NCBI GenBank assembly: GCA_030248225.1 | Contig: JASANE010012050.1 | Coordinates: 1-64,000, forward strand | Direction of reading: 5' to 3' | Source of the DNA: Trileptium ribeirensis | Lineage: Eukaryota > Nematoda > Enoplea > Enoplida > Thoracostomopsidae | Length of the DNA: 64,000 bases | In this document: one piece after another, positions 45,005 through 57,974 of the stretch | How the letters are laid out: each line of letters starts with the position of its first letter | Numbering within the stretch: position 1 is the first letter of the stretch | Position numbers and translations under genes: made by a program | Notes under the pieces: model-generated | Database searches by the model: none | What the model saw: the letters and a program-made list of their open reading frames with translations, nothing else | Told to the model about the DNA's origin: nothing

Positions 45005-45210
45005 GGTGCCTAATTTCCGACGGCTCGGGGGTTGATGGTTCCGTCGGGGAATGGCAGCTTTACGAGTTGCCTGGTGCGGAGAATTTAACGAAGTTTTGTC
45101 AAAATGTTTCTAATTTTTTCTAAAATTTTCCTCTGTTTTTTGCAATTTTTGCTAATTTTTCCTAAAATTTCTGCGTGCTTGCAGCTCGCAGGGTGGGTGT
45201 GTGGACAGCG
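45005..45210. repeat. Dispersed GCCAATTTT-type repeat
   Basis: Same make-up as 4127-4420: CGACGGCTCGGGGGTT and CGTCGGGGAATGG boxes, then TTTCTAATTTTTTCTAAAATTTTCC and TTTTTGCAATTTTTGC words, then GCAGCTCGCAGGGTGGG. Confidence 0.45.
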
Positions 45211-45949
45211 TCGATTCATCAAAGGGTCCGACAATCGAGGGCTAACCCGTACTTCCATAGGAACACCTTTGCTATTAATATACGTTCTGACGATTGCATC
45301 AATCAAAGCTAACAGGCTATTAATCATTTTTTGATATAAATGCACCCAATGAATAGTGACTATTGGTCTCGAGTGAGGGGGCTTATACTACTAACGGCTT
45401 GACTGAAATAGAATTTTCGGAATGAGACCATTCCTTTGGTTTTGTGTGTCGCTTCTTTATTTGATGAATCGAAAGCTTGGAGACATTAGATTATTTCTCT
45501 ACAAAGAAGAGAACGGGATCGCTTGTTAGTGCCATCTAACCGATCTCATCCATACAAATTGCCTCGAATAGAACTTGTTCACATATAAGGTTTTGTTTTC
45601 AACCTTTCCTAGTATTCAAGTAACAGTCACTTGTCACTCGCCGCTGTGTGCGATAAAGTAAATATTACGAATAGCTAATAACAAATTTGAAAATAAAATT
45701 ACATAAGATACGTTAGGGCACGAGGTGACATGTTACACATAACCACACTAACAAATTCCGTTAATTTATGTATGATTCTACCAAGATATATCGATATTTA
45801 GGTGAGACGCCAAAAGCATAACTTGATAAATCATTTCTTTCTATATTAACTAAACCGGTTACCTGTTTGTAATTATGTCGATTATGCACATAACCACTTT
45901 ACAGTCAACAACCAAAAGGGTGCTCGAGCTGTTATAATACATATATACT
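45211..45949. other. AT-rich sequence, nothing recognised
   Basis: No exon, repeat or RNA gene identified. It borders the second GC-rich island. Confidence 0.4.
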
Positions 45950-47789
45950 TCACGGAAATTTGAATTTGGCCATGTAGGATCGAAACCCAGTTAGGGAGAT
46001 GACCAGGTTCCTGTTGGATTTTTTTGGTCCTCGTCGTCCAGTATCACTAAAAAGGGAAAAATCATTTGATCCCCAACGGCCACCCGTAAACTTCCGGATA
46101 CCGAACGAAGAGAACGCTATCGACACGCAAATTTTTATCATTGACCAAAGGACAAACAATCAAATTCCTCCAGGCTGCATTTAATCTTGGATAGTGGTCA
46201 AATTTTCTTTTAAAATTCATAGGCCAGGGACATTGCCCTTAAACTTTATAGCTTGGAGACATGCCCCGACCGTCCAGAAATTGCAAAACGACCTGATGTC
46301 GAATACGGTGGTCAGCGATCCAATAGCGCTGAAAACTGTAGGGAGTACAATATCTTAATAGTCGCATTAAAATATCAGGTTGACGGGATAGGAGTTAAGC
46401 TCTGGACAGTGGTCATTGATTTAATTTTGCCCCACGTAGAGCGAATTCAATCTAAGCTATTAGTGCCCAAATCCAGACACTGATGGAGTTTAGTGCAACG
46501 TTACTCAGAATGTTGGACCTACCCATCGGCACGAGCGAAGGTACCCACGGACTCTCTGTGTCAGGATGAGCTGTTTCTACAGCCACGAGTTCACGTTTCA
46601 TGGAAGGTACGGAGTATGGAATAGTGCAGCCTTCACCGCTTTCCATTATCGCATTGGTCTAAGCTTTCTCCGCTCACTCGCTAGCAGAACCGCATTCTTT
46701 AATGCACCGGATTGCACTATAGCAGACTCTGTGGCTCGAGATGCATGTTGTGCCCCAAGGCACTCAGGGATCAAATACACAGTGCAAACATACGATTTGT
46801 CAAACACACAAGGATACTACCCATGACTGTTGTTTGTTACTCGTATCTGAAACCGGGAGTACCCAACCGTGCCTATCGTATCAGTTATACAGCCGTCCGG
46901 CAACTGGGAAACCTATTAGGGAGCTATAGTTCATACATTACTGGTCGAGTGCTAGACAAAAGTCCCAGTAAGGACTCTTTAGGTGAATAAATTCTAGGAT
47001 CAAGGAATTCCAGGAGTCGTGATAAGTGCTCATATATGTTGTACCATACGTTTATCTGTACTTTTACATTATGCATACTATTTATTTTATTGTCGTTGTC
47101 CGTAAAGATTTAGCATGCATCTTGTCCGTCCCACATCGCTGCGTTCAGGGCGAACAATAGTCCCAGGTTTCTATTCCGGTTTTAAATTACGTGTCCTTCG
47201 TTTTCAGCTCGATTTACGTCTAAACCTCAAGGCCCGGGGAAGGCCTCGTCGGGGCAGTTTTACAGTTATTACGATACCTCCACTGTAGGGCAAACGGGAA
47301 GCGTCTATTTGTTATTTGTGCTTGCCTCTTAAGTATTATCATGTAAAGCTTTTAACAGTTATCTTGGCAATTGTTCTTCGCATACCACCGAATACCATAT
47401 CTTGTCTGTACATATTTTGAAATAAACATGAAAGAAAATCAAGTTGAGTTGTCTAGCGTTCGTTTCCTGGCAGCGGTTATATGTTCTAAATGTTTTGTCC
47501 TGTCCATTGGCCAGCGTCTCGCACCGAGGCCTCCAGGAGTCAAGCCTCGACGTGTGCCGTTTGTCTCCGATACTAACTCAAAGCAAAAAATAAACACGAA
47601 AAGAAGCGAGAACAAGGTCCACCAAAATTGTAAATCTTATCACGCTCGTGCGAAACTATTACTGCTAACCGATCCAAAACTTACTCAATCAACTTGTTCA
47701 CGTCGCTAAGCAATCGATTACTGCACCACGATCAAATTATCACTTAGGACTACAAATTCGACGATAAACCTTCAGGGAACTGTCGGAGC
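45950..47789. other. Second GC-rich island, unclassified
   Basis: Body of the element whose head is at 47790-48251, read on the minus strand. All frames are short (largest about 112 codons). No catalytic motif recognised. Its outer limit near 45950 is set only by the change of composition. Confidence 0.45.
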
Positions 47790-48251
47790 CCTGTGGGGCC
47801 CACTTTGGTCAAACCTTTCTGCTCAGCGAATTTCGGCCCTAAGTGGCCAAAGCCGAAACAAATTTTACCTAGGATCGCTCCATGACTCAATTCAATTTGC
47901 GTCTTTTGTGTTTGCACCAACTTAGGCGAGAGATCCAAACAACTTCCAAGTGGAATCGATATAGGGAATATTGGCATGTCGCTATGACTTGTGAGCAGGT
48001 GTCAGTGTCAGCCTCCCTAGGAGACCTCAGCAATCATACCATAAACTAGACACCTGCGCAATCAAACGGGCGGGGTCCGAACACACCTCGTGAAGCGCGC
48101 CTGTGGCCTGCTAAGCCCCATAACTTCGTGGGTCTGACTAAGAGAAACCGCTCAATTAGCCAAATAGCGAGTTTTCGGGTCCACCCTCGAGGTTATGATA
48201 GCCGGGCTCGTATGCGCATGGTGTTAGGAAGTTGCGCCATGCAGCTGCGTC
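47790..48251 (-). repeat. Head segment of GC-rich island, copy 2 (inverted)
   Basis: Reverse-strand partner of 33694-34165, ending GTTGCGCCATGCAGCTGCGTC. The two copies are 14 kb apart and point toward each other. They cannot be the two ends of one transposon insertion in a simple way, because exons of the host gene (40067-40136, 42311-42406) lie between them in the right order. Confidence 0.9.
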
Positions 48252-50257
48252 CCGTTAATGCGTAGTCACTGAACTGAACTAATATAATTCCAAGAAATGC
48301 TTTATTCCGGATGGAGACTATATTCATTGTCAGGCAAATCAAATAAACTGTAATCACTGTTCCTGTACTTAGAAAACAACGAAGCAGTCATGGATCACTA
48401 ATATATTAAGAAGCTAAATTTTATCTGTTCAAGTTAGCGTAAAATACAATTAGAGCACTAGCACGAGGCTGTTTTTTGCTGTGTGATTTTCATTCGGGTG
48501 GAGAAGTAGCTTTTTGTATTTTGGTCATATGTATATGTGGTTAGGTAGTAGTCGAAATAACACGCTTGAAAGGTAAATTAAAATGGTTTTATTTGGGAAC
48601 ATATTACGCCTACATAGAGACACCCTAACGTAAGAAGACGGGGGTGGTGTTTTTATAAATATATATCGTGATGGTGCTTTCTTCTGCAACTTGGGAAATA
48701 TTGGAATTTTTGTAACAACGTATACGTAATTGCACTCCTTCAGCAAAAACAATGCAATGTTAGTTCGCTTGTTTGTTGCTGAGACCGATTTGGCTTAATT
48801 TTTTACACTAAATATAAACTAATTCTCTCATGTTAGGAGCAGGAGTATATCTCTCATAGCTTCTGTTAGGAGGAAATAGGAGGGTCAAACCCATATTCAG
48901 GCGAAACCCAGCTTTGATTTATCGTCTTTATCTGTATCTCAATAATCTGTGTAAATTTGGGTAATATTTTTATCGTGGGTATGTCGTTGGATGTTATGTT
49001 GAAATTAATTATTGCACTCTTATTGCTAATAATATGAAGTAAAGCGTGATGAATTCTCAATTTTGGACTAAATCGGCTAGATTTTATTGTATTACTTAGG
49101 CTAGTGGCTGTTGCCCTTAGTGATTCATGTCTTTTAGGCACAAATGCTCCTGTTTCGGTTTCATGACATCACTAATTGACACCATATACAACAGAAGCCG
49201 TCTTCCTCATAACCCAACGGCCTGGCTGACCATCTAGTATATTTACTTTTGAACAGTTGTTACCTAACTATCGTATTTAGCAGCAACATTTTTCTCTAAA
49301 AATTTTGATAACTACATACTTTATGTTGTTAACACGACAGTAAAAACAGTTTCTTCTTGAAGACTAGATCTGGCCGCTTCACTGTATAGTTATCACAACG
49401 AACAGTCCACACGCGAATAACAAAATTGCCTAAGGCAGTGCACGTTGCTTTCGTTTAATAAAAGCATCTTTTCTATGAGCTTTTAAATGTATAAATGAGT
49501 CTGCTTTACGGCTTAAATTGTATTTTAAAGGATGACCGCAGTAACTGTCGTGAATATTTTAATTTTAGCTTATCATTATTTCAGGTTCGTCAGTAACTTT
49601 GATAGTTTTTGTAATCCGATTTCTCAAACAGCTTTAAAAATAAATTATGGAAATTTACTATGATTGCTTTAATCCGTTCCAGAACGCAAATTCCTGAATA
49701 GTTCGCTAATGACAAAGTCGCAGTTTTTAAATGCTCATATTGTCGGCACTCTGTCGGAGTTCTGTGCGTCATCTGAGAATATTTTTAGCCTTTAGCAAAA
49801 TTATTGTGAGTATCTATTGAGCGATTAATTTTGTTCTCTTGCCACTCATTCTTCGTATGTCTAAGGCTGTTGTTTTTTTATTTCTGTATTTGAATAAGAT
49901 CTACAGTGATGGTATTTATAGCAAAGTGGCCAATATTCCTTTATATGATATATTCAGCCATTTGGTTGTCAAGGCTTTAATTAACTGCGTAGAAGTACGC
50001 CTTGTAAATGCAGTAGAGGTTTATACAGGTTTACAAACATAGTAATGTAATTGAATTTGTCAGCATGACTGACTATAGGTCTTATGCCGATTTATTATTG
50101 CTTGAAAAAGTTGACCATAGCACGGTTTTATGATTAGTTTTCTCGTATAGATATTGCAACATGTTTTGGTTATGAATGAATCAGCTTAGTTAACATGTAA
50201 TGTGCAATGGGTGGCTCTACTTTTGTTCAGAGAGACTTCGGCACCGCAGAATTTAAG
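48252..50257. other. AT-rich sequence, no gene recognised
   Basis: Minus-strand frames at 48525-48752, 48866-49141 and 49590-49772 have no domain I know. The last lies after TATTCTCAG and has a possible donor GTAAAT, so it could be an exon of unknown product, but nothing supports it beyond that. Confidence 0.3.
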
Positions 50258-50606
50258 GGTATCATCCCGTCTATATCTGGGCGTGCATTGTATTTTTAGC
50301 AGAATTTGTCAAAGATGAATTTAGTTGAGCAAAAAGGGTTAATTTTTTAATATTGACAACCTATCCTAATGACAATGAGCCACACACCAGTCGACTCTAT
50401 GGTGCAACTACCATATTCTCGTATCATATATAGGTATCATCACATTTACATCTTGGCGTGTATTGTATTTTTAGCACTATTTGCCAAAGCTGAATTTAGC
50501 AGAGAAAAGCACTTTTTTTACATTGACAACCTACCCCAATGACAATGAGACACACAGAATTTGACTGTATGGGGCGACCACCATATTCTCCTAGCATTAA
50601 GATATA
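50258..50606. repeat. Two-copy tandem repeat, period 175
   Basis: Copies start GGTATCATCCCGTCTATATC (50258) and GGTATCATCACATTTACATC (50433). Shared blocks: TGTATTTTTAGCA, AATTTAG, ATTGACAACCTA followed by CCCYAATGACAATGAG, and ACCATATTCTC at the end. Roughly 80 percent identical by eye, with no frame. Confidence 0.88.
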
Positions 50607-51240
50607 TGCAAATAATCCAAATACGTTTAATTAACAGCTAAAAACAAGTAATGAACTAACTACGACGATCAAATTATGGTAATAACAGTGAACAATTTTT
50701 CAGTGAAAAATTAGCCATTTGCTGCACGCAGACCCTGCCATTTAGCAAAATTTCCCTTAGATTTGTATGGCTGTGGTGTATGTTTTGAGCGGAAGCAGAG
50801 CTAAAATCAATATGAAGGTTGGCATGCTGTTATAGTTATTTCATCTAAAAGAGCACAAATTCTGCAAATTTTTTATCAATTCCGCCTATTCATTTCAAGT
50901 TTGTATAACGTAACTGGAAACTTTCGGCTGAGTGTGGCCGAAGTGTCAAGTGATATCTTGATAGTGATGGCAGTCACTTAATATCCAATAACATAAAATC
51001 GCGAATATTGTTAAAAGTTGTAGTCTAATCAAATCTTTCGTTACAATGCGAAAAATGGTAACAACAAATTTACGACTTAATCTAACCGAAAATATTACTA
51101 CCCCACTCTTTACTTTTATGCACAGAAAACATGCATTACATCTGTTTGCACGTGCAGTGCTATTGGTTTGGTTTGAGAAGTTCTTTAAGGAAAATAGTAA
51201 ACATCACTGTTATTTTCATATACCACTTTAATCCATGCAA
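50607..51240. other. AT-rich sequence, nothing recognised
   Basis: A 61-codon plus frame (51046-51231) shows no family resemblance. Confidence 0.4.
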
Positions 51241-51600
51241 ACGGGTTCGATACCTGGTGCCCATTTGAGTTTGCCAAACATTGTTCGATACACAAATTTA
51301 TTCTGGCGTTAAATGGGAAACCATAATATACCCCATTACTTGACGCCAACTATCCAAAAATAAGGACAGCTCATATTGTGAAATGTTGTGTTAATGAGTT
51401 GGTTGTATAATGACTGTTTGCAGCTGCCTCGCTATTCGGCTTTGCGAGGGTCCTCAAAGGGCCCTGCAACAGCTCATAGATAGGTTAGTGCTGTTCTTAG
51501 GCCATTGTAGTTCATACAAGGATGGATCGATTGCCTGGTGCCACTTGGGTTTATCAAACATTGCACGATACGCAAATTAATTCGGGCGCTAAAGGGTTAA
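51241..51600. repeat. Direct repeat pair flanking a GC-richer core
   Basis: GGTTCGATACCTGGTGCCCA then TTTGAGTTTGCCAAACATTG at 51244 recurs as GGATCGATTGCCTGGTGCCA then CTTGGGTTTATCAAACATTG at 51522, each continuing CGATACRCAAATT and TTCKGGCG. The core (51420-51480) contains GGCTTTGCGAGGGTCC and AGGGCCCTGC. The GGTTCGATACC word resembles a B box, so these may be tRNA-derived SINE pieces. Confidence 0.65.
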
Positions 51601-51935
51601 AATAGCTATTCTGCTTGAACCAGCATTTATCCAAGTCACTATTTGTTTTTTCTGAAGAAATATCTACAAACGTAGATAAGACGTCAATTATGCTTCCACA
51701 GGGCAACAAATATGTGTCGTTTCTTCGGTGAATCTCCCTCCGAGTACATATTAAATTAAACAAGTCGAATTTGTACTCAACACGCCTATCCATCTTGGTC
51801 GACATCTAGCTTTGCTGAGGTATGGAATTGCAAAATTTCATATTTTGTGATATGCTATATTTCTAAAAAGACGTCTGTATTGTTCCTCCAAAGATCTTTC
51901 CCTAACTCATCACCTTCAACGAATCTAATGCTTAC

Positions 51936-52058
51936 ACGAATGTGCAACCCGTGCTGTGGAGAATCTAATTTGATTAAGATAAAAACGCCCGAACACCATT
52001 CGTTGAAATACGCTGCAGCTCTAATGTTAGCATCATCATCCAACGGTTCGGTTATTTG
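51936..52058 (-). CDS. Candidate exon of unknown product
   Basis: Forty-one codons between an acceptor (CAATCCAGTAG) and a good donor CGT|GTAAGC. The peptide contains ITEPLDDDANIRAAAYFNEW then CSGVFILIKLDSPQHGLHIR, a well-mixed composition unlike the low-complexity frames around it. A second minus frame (51805-51554, VEYKFDLFNLICTRREIH) could follow after GCTAG in compatible phase. I recognise no family. It might be a 5' exon of the same gene or another gene, or transposon coding sequence. Confidence 0.3.
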
Positions 52059-52675
52059 CTACTGGATTGAAACATAAATATGATTTCGTTTCTACTCGTT
52101 ATTTCAACGATATAATGAGAAAAACACATGTATATATTGTGTTTGTTCGTGAGCGAAAAAATATCACACTTTCACCAACGGGCTAATGGTGTTTCCTTCG
52201 CATTTCTGGATTTTCCGTAGCACAAAAAGCAATCTCCAGCTGAACATAATGGTACAATTAGTGATTCGTCTAGCGTGAAAAACTGCTTAGCCATATAGCA
52301 CAAAAGACCACTTATCGAGCGAGTAGAGAATTATAATATTGGAGAGAAATCCTCTAGCGTCGACGGGCACAATAACAATAAACTGGCTCTTATTTTATCG
52401 AAATTATTATTATTGAACTGTGCTTTTGTGCTTTTAAAGCATATAAATTCGATTCGCATTATATCAGTATAGCGGCAGCTGTAGTAGAAAAAATGATGTG
52501 TTTGTAATTTCGTGATCAATAACTGGACCAAACCGTATTATTTGACGAGTGAACGAATTTTCATCTTGTATTACCTTCTAGACTTTGCATGTATATTGAT
52601 AATATGAATTTGTGAATCATACAGTAGTTTCATGCTGAAAGGTTTATGTATTTGAAATTCACCACCTTAAGAGAC
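52059..52675. other. AT-rich flank, nothing recognised
   Basis: No gene seen. It ends with TAAGAGAC (52668-52675), the left target duplication of the next element. Confidence 0.5.
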
Positions 52676-54362
52676 CAGTGACGAGGCCAGTCCTCTGAAT
52701 TTGGGGGGGCTATAGCTCCACGACCGTCCACTTCTCACTCAACACGTTTAATTAGCGTACCTACTGATAAAAAATTCTTTATCTATTAATTTCAAATAAG
52801 TATTCTATTTGCTCGTCCATTTGGATAACATTAATCAATAAATAACAGACAATCGGAAGTTTACTGTGAACCGGAATATGCTTAAAGCAGATCAATAACA
52901 CATAAAAAGACACTAACGAACCGTATGACTAGTGTTGCTCTTTGACTGAATACGGTATGAACTGAACTATATGTTCCACACTGTAATTTTTCATTTTTCA
53001 TTTTTATACATTATTCATTTGATAAATAAATTAATCATCCCAAGTACACTTTTCTGAAACTACGTATATGGTGAGTGAGTGACGAGTGGGTAAGTGTAAT
53101 ACGCAAATGTCCGATTGAACAACTGCAGATTAACATTTTCTTATATTTCTAGCCTTATAAGCCCATTTTGTAGCTTGTTTTAACCCAAAATCTACACCTT
53201 AAGAGAATCGCGTAGCTAAGCACCATATATAACCTTATAGAGGCTTATTTTCTCTACAAAATTATCCCAATTTTACTCAGATGTCTACGCAGGTTGTCGA
53301 GATATAATAAGTAACGTAATTTTTGATCGGGAAATCGAAGCGTCTTCATAAAACCATACCTGTTTGTTAAATACTGCTTACTCACATTTTTAGTGTACCT
53401 CAATCCTCTATTTATATCCGGTGCTTACATGCTTATCCGCCAGGGCCAAATTATGTCACGCGGCCGACTCAACTTGTTCGTATGAACTATGCTGAACGTA
53501 ACAACGCTGGGAGATAATGTATACACACCCCAAAACAGTTCACAAATCAGCTTATATTGTCAAAAGCGTGTCGAACTATGTATAAAATTATACATTTACA
53601 AAAACAAATTATTTTTTGAACATATTCGGCGATTTTGGTAACCCAAACAAATTTGAAATATATTGTATCAGTGACCTCAATGAAAATTTTCGAAACCGCC
53701 TCGACGAACCCAGTTTTAAAATTGTCGTTGCATATTAAAAATTTACGATTTCCGCTGGGCCGGAATTAAGTCATTCGCAACTACTGATGGACCTTTGGTG
53801 TACTAAACTCTCAAAAATTGTTTTGCAATCTCAATGAAGATTTTCAAAACCGGCTCGACGAGCCCAGTTTTAAAATTGTCGTTGCATATTAAAAATTGGC
53901 GATTTCGGCTGGGCCGGCCGACAATTTTTGCACAATAGCCGCAGACAGTCGACAGTGTCCACCTGCGCATCTGTACGTATATACGTATACGTATATAAAT
54001 CAACATGTAACACAACATCGAAACAGCGACATCATGTCGCGAAAAAAAACAAAAAACGTAGTTTATAAATTCAATCGAATTATAAAAAAAACAATTCTCA
54101 TATTTTTTATTACAACTATAAACGTTTTATATGCAAACGGACAGTGTGTACGTGTGCTGGAGGGTGTAGCTTGTCTTCGTTGGTTGTTGCGTGAAGCTTT
54201 CAAAATTTTTGGTGGGGCGAAAAATATGGGAACTAAAAAATTTGGGGTGGGGGCTGATCCCGTTCAATTTGGGGGGGCTAATCCCGTTAATTTTGGGGGG
54301 GGGCTAGATTTCGAATTTGGGGGGCTTAGCCCCCCCCAGCCCCCATCCTAGCCTCGCCACTG
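52676..54362. mobile_element. hAT-like non-autonomous element, 1,687 bp
   Basis: The octamer TAAGAGAC occurs exactly on both sides (52668-52675 and 54363-54370), the 8-bp target duplication typical of hAT elements. The ends are CAGTGACGAGGCCAG and, reverse-complemented, CAGTGGCGAGGCTAG: 13 of 15 identical, starting CAGTG as many hAT ends do. Both ends continue into G-runs (TTTGGGGGGGCTA). There is no transposase; a 151-codon plus frame at 53896-54351 runs into the right end and is Gly-rich there. A 90-bp duplication lies inside. Confidence 0.88.
53675..53920. repeat. Internal 154-bp-offset duplication of the hAT-like element
   Basis: CTCAATGAAAATTTTCGAAA then CCGCCTCGACGAACCCAG (from 53675) recurs as CTCAATGAAGATTTTCAAAA then CCGGCTCGACGAGCCCAG (from 53829). 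Both continue TTTTAAAATTGTCGTTGCAT and end CGCTGGGCCGG/GGCTGGGCCGG. Confidence 0.9.
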
Positions 54363-54684
54363 TAAGAGACCCCGATCATAGCTACTTTACTTGCGTGAAA
54401 TGTTGGCGTAAAACTTTAAACGACTGCCTCATCGTGGAAATTGTAGCGAACCTTTTACTTAACTTTAACGTTGGTATCTGATATTAGTATCATTTGTATG
54501 AAAATTTCTGATGTAAAAAAATCTCAACAGAAATAAATACTAAACGCATAGGTTGGCGAATTCCCAACTACCGTAAAAATTATTGAACTTTAATGACACT
54601 TAAAAAAGGAGAAACTGTTATATAAGCTGTTTTTCAAGGACCTTGAAGACAAACGGATGTGAAAACCGGCGGATTGAAAAATTG

Positions 54685-54762
54685 GGTAGGGGTGGAGTTC
54701 AAACCCACGATTTTCTACTCTTGGATCCGCAAGCAGGCAGTTGACCGACTGACTATCCCTGC
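54685..54762 (-). repeat. tRNA-like sequence, probable SINE head
   Basis: On the minus strand TAGTCAGTCGG fits an A box and GGGTTTGAACTCC a B box. GTGGG-TTTGAAC-TCCAC folds as a good T arm (5 bp, 7-base loop) and CTTG-CGGATC-CAAG could be a distorted anticodon arm. The acceptor stem pairs poorly, so a tRNA-derived repeat is more likely than a tRNA gene. Confidence 0.5.
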
Positions 54763-57700
54763 CCGATTACGCAATGCTAATAAAGCCGTTACTCTCCATA
54801 GAAAAAAAGGAAAATCAGCAGGCAAAAACAGATTGCCTTTTAAAATTATAATGCAGAAATGACCAGAAATTTGTTTAGACTGTCGGCGTAGCAAACTTCA
54901 GCTTGGACATAGCCAAAAGTAGTAAAAGGCACAACTAGGTGACTATATCTTTGCGGCAAATAGCATAGCGGGTATGCTGCTTTTCTGTCAGGCTGTGAAT
55001 TTGGTACAAAATTGCGTATTTTTCCTGAATTCAGAGTAATTCGGAATGGAAATTGGGAAGCAACGGTAATTGCTAATATTCGACTTGATGTCTCCGAATT
55101 TTGGAATTCTATTCCTGTTTTATTTTTGCCCGACCCAAAATACTATAAGTATATTTTGCTCTTGTGGCACATAAAATTTGTCAATTCTTTGCTACTCTTC
55201 GTTTTCTTTAGTTTATTATTAATAGAGTTTAGGGTGAAAGCAGTGACGGAAACTAGATCCGAGTCCAAAGGGGGTATAAACGGCTCGCTGAAAGGAATTT
55301 CTACCTCATTCCCACGATAATCTTGGATGATTTCTACCTCATTCCCACTATGATCTTGTAAGCTAAAGTAGGTACAGTACGAAGTTTTTTGGTGCCCCAA
55401 CATGGATGCGCGCCTGGTTGAAAGTTTTTATGTCTAACATATATAATTTTAGTTAATATACTATAGTATGTTGCAGAGCCATCACCTTCACTCATGCGGC
55501 GAAGCATTAAACAATGTAATGTGAAAAAGTATATACTTTTTAAGAGGAAATGCTGTAGAGTAAACTTTATATTTTAACAAATATTTATAACAAAAATGCT
55601 TCTGCTAAGCATTGATTTGATTGCCTTAGCTACGCATGAAATGTCAGATATCGTGCTTAGAATGAAAAATTAGTGGCGCAAGCAATTAGTACAATATTTT
55701 AGAAGCCGAATAAACTAATAACGCTGAGTATAATGCAGGATTCACGTTGTAATGTTAATATATTTAAAACTTCTGTCCAATTAAAGTTTAAATCATACGG
55801 AAGAAGCCATGGTATGCTGACACCGCGCATAGCTTTTGATAATTTCACAGTAGTAGCTAGCTGTTTTGACAATAACCGACGACACTATATAGAATTTTAA
55901 CAATTGCTAATGGCGTAGCTCACACTGTTTATGTCTAACGTCTTGATGGCATGTTGAAGCGCTGGCTGATAATATATTGGCAGCTGAATCAACCATAGCA
56001 TTAAAACCTTTAACCCACTTCGTACATGGGTTTCGGTTTGCTCGTTTAGTGAATGTGTATATTCAATACTAATATCTTATTAAGAGTGCCAGCTATACTA
56101 TCTGGACGATATGTTAACGTTGATCTTGAATTTCATTACACAAATGACATTCATGAGATTTCATCAAAAATTACAGAAACAAGCACATCCTAACACCAAT
56201 TGCTAGATGTCGAGAATATTTAGTTTGTGCAATATAGTGTAGTTGCGACTGACACTTTGCTATACTGCACAAATAAAGTCCTAAATTTCGAAATGACGGG
56301 GACATAATAGCGTTAACGTAAATTCTGACTTCTGTCGGTTTCTATGTTAGGGCTACTATTATTGTGATTACAGTGGTTCAACATTCGCCGTGATTGCCTC
56401 ACGTCACCGAAATGGCTACGGAACAAAAAACCACACCAGAGCACAGAGACAATAAGGCGTTACTCTTGCTGTAAACCGTCAATTACAGCTGCCGTTTACC
56501 TCCAACACGATAAGTAAGACGAAATTTTGAAAACATCAACGATTAACGAAAGCCCATCACCCACTGGAACTCGCATAGTATAGTATGATGGTTCACACTG
56601 GTATTAAATTTCACACTGAGACAAGCCGGAAATTGTGCATATGTGTTGACAATATTTCGCTAATACTATCACTTTAGAGAGCTGTTGCGTTCTACAGACA
56701 ATAGACTCTCCGCATAATATTCATTTCTATTAAACTAGTATCGTATCACTGAAGTGTCGCAGCAGTAGCAGAAACATTTGTAAAATCAGGAAATTCATAA
56801 AGTTTATGTATAATTTCTATTTGAGCTTGTTTTAATGTTTTAAAAGTTTAAAAGTTTACCCTCTTTAAATTCAACAACTTTCAACGTCGCTACATAAAAT
56901 AGACTATTACACTTTAAACGTTAATATTATTTTTCGTTAAATCGGCAAGATAATAGTTTTATATCCATTATATCGCCCTTGTAAGTTCAAATAAAACCAT
57001 ATGTTGAATATATATTCTCCTTTTTTGAAATAATTGTGTTAATAAACTTCGAAAATCTAAAAATGTATATTTTGCTAGGTAGTGGTACTTGCAGAAGGTT
57101 ATCGTGTGACTCGCCTAAACGTATCACATGCGACAACAATTTTTTACAGAACGACAAAAGCTTTGTCCTGTACTTTTTTTATGTTCCCAACATATATTAG
57201 GTTCAAATCAAAACACGCTATCCGGCGTTATAAACTGTCCGATTCAACCCAGGCCAACTAATTTATTGCCTATGTTGATGTTCAACCACATGTTCAAGTT
57301 TCAAAGTCAAAAATTGAATCCCAAAATCTGAACCAAATCTGTTCCGAATCTGAACAGGATTCTCTTAAGTCTTTTGCTTTTAATGCAAACGTTTGATTCA
57401 TCTGTTGCGGCAGCGTTTAGGGAAATGCAAGTTCTGTTAAAACTAAAATTGCGGCCACTATAATGCATAAGGAAACTTTAGCTGCGCCCCTTGCCATCCT
57501 CTTTTGTCAAAAGCAAATGCTATTCAGTTGTTCACTGAACACAAATTTCAATTTTGCATTAAAAAACAGAAACTAGTCCGTTTCATATTTTATATATTAT
57601 AATTTGAAAATGTTCGCGAACACATTGGTGTTAAAGCATAGGGGCCGAATTGCATTTGCTAATGACCTGGAACAGAAAAATGTCCAAATCGGATATTGCT

Positions 57701-57974
57701 ATTGAAATCCGAGCTTTGTTCTCTAACAACGTTTTGTACATGGTGTCAAAAAAGGATGGTTGGGGCGCATCTTAACTTTACTCTTGCATAACTTTAAATT
57801 TAGCGAAAAAAATGAGAAAAGGTCCGTTATTTTTTGCTCAGGATCTGGGATACAAATTCTAGACTGAAAATTCGAATGCCTTAACGCAACTTTAGTAAAA
57901 TATGGCATGCGATTTTGAATTTGAAATATTTAAGCAGATACGTATATAATCATTATGTCCGTCAGTCCAAAGGG
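54763..57974. other. AT-rich sequence, no gene recognised
   Basis: A plus-strand frame (55012-55320) is Ile/Leu/Phe-rich and not recognised. At 55300-55360 TTTCTACCTCATTCCCAC is repeated twice, each followed by an ATAATCTTG or TATGATCTTG word. Nothing else seen. Confidence 0.4.

Noticed and set aside
33694..48251. One giant DNA transposon bounded by long inverted repeats
   Set aside because: Two in-phase exons of the PLEKHH-like gene (42311-42406 and 40067-40136) and ordinary intron repeats lie between the repeats, and no transposon gene was found.
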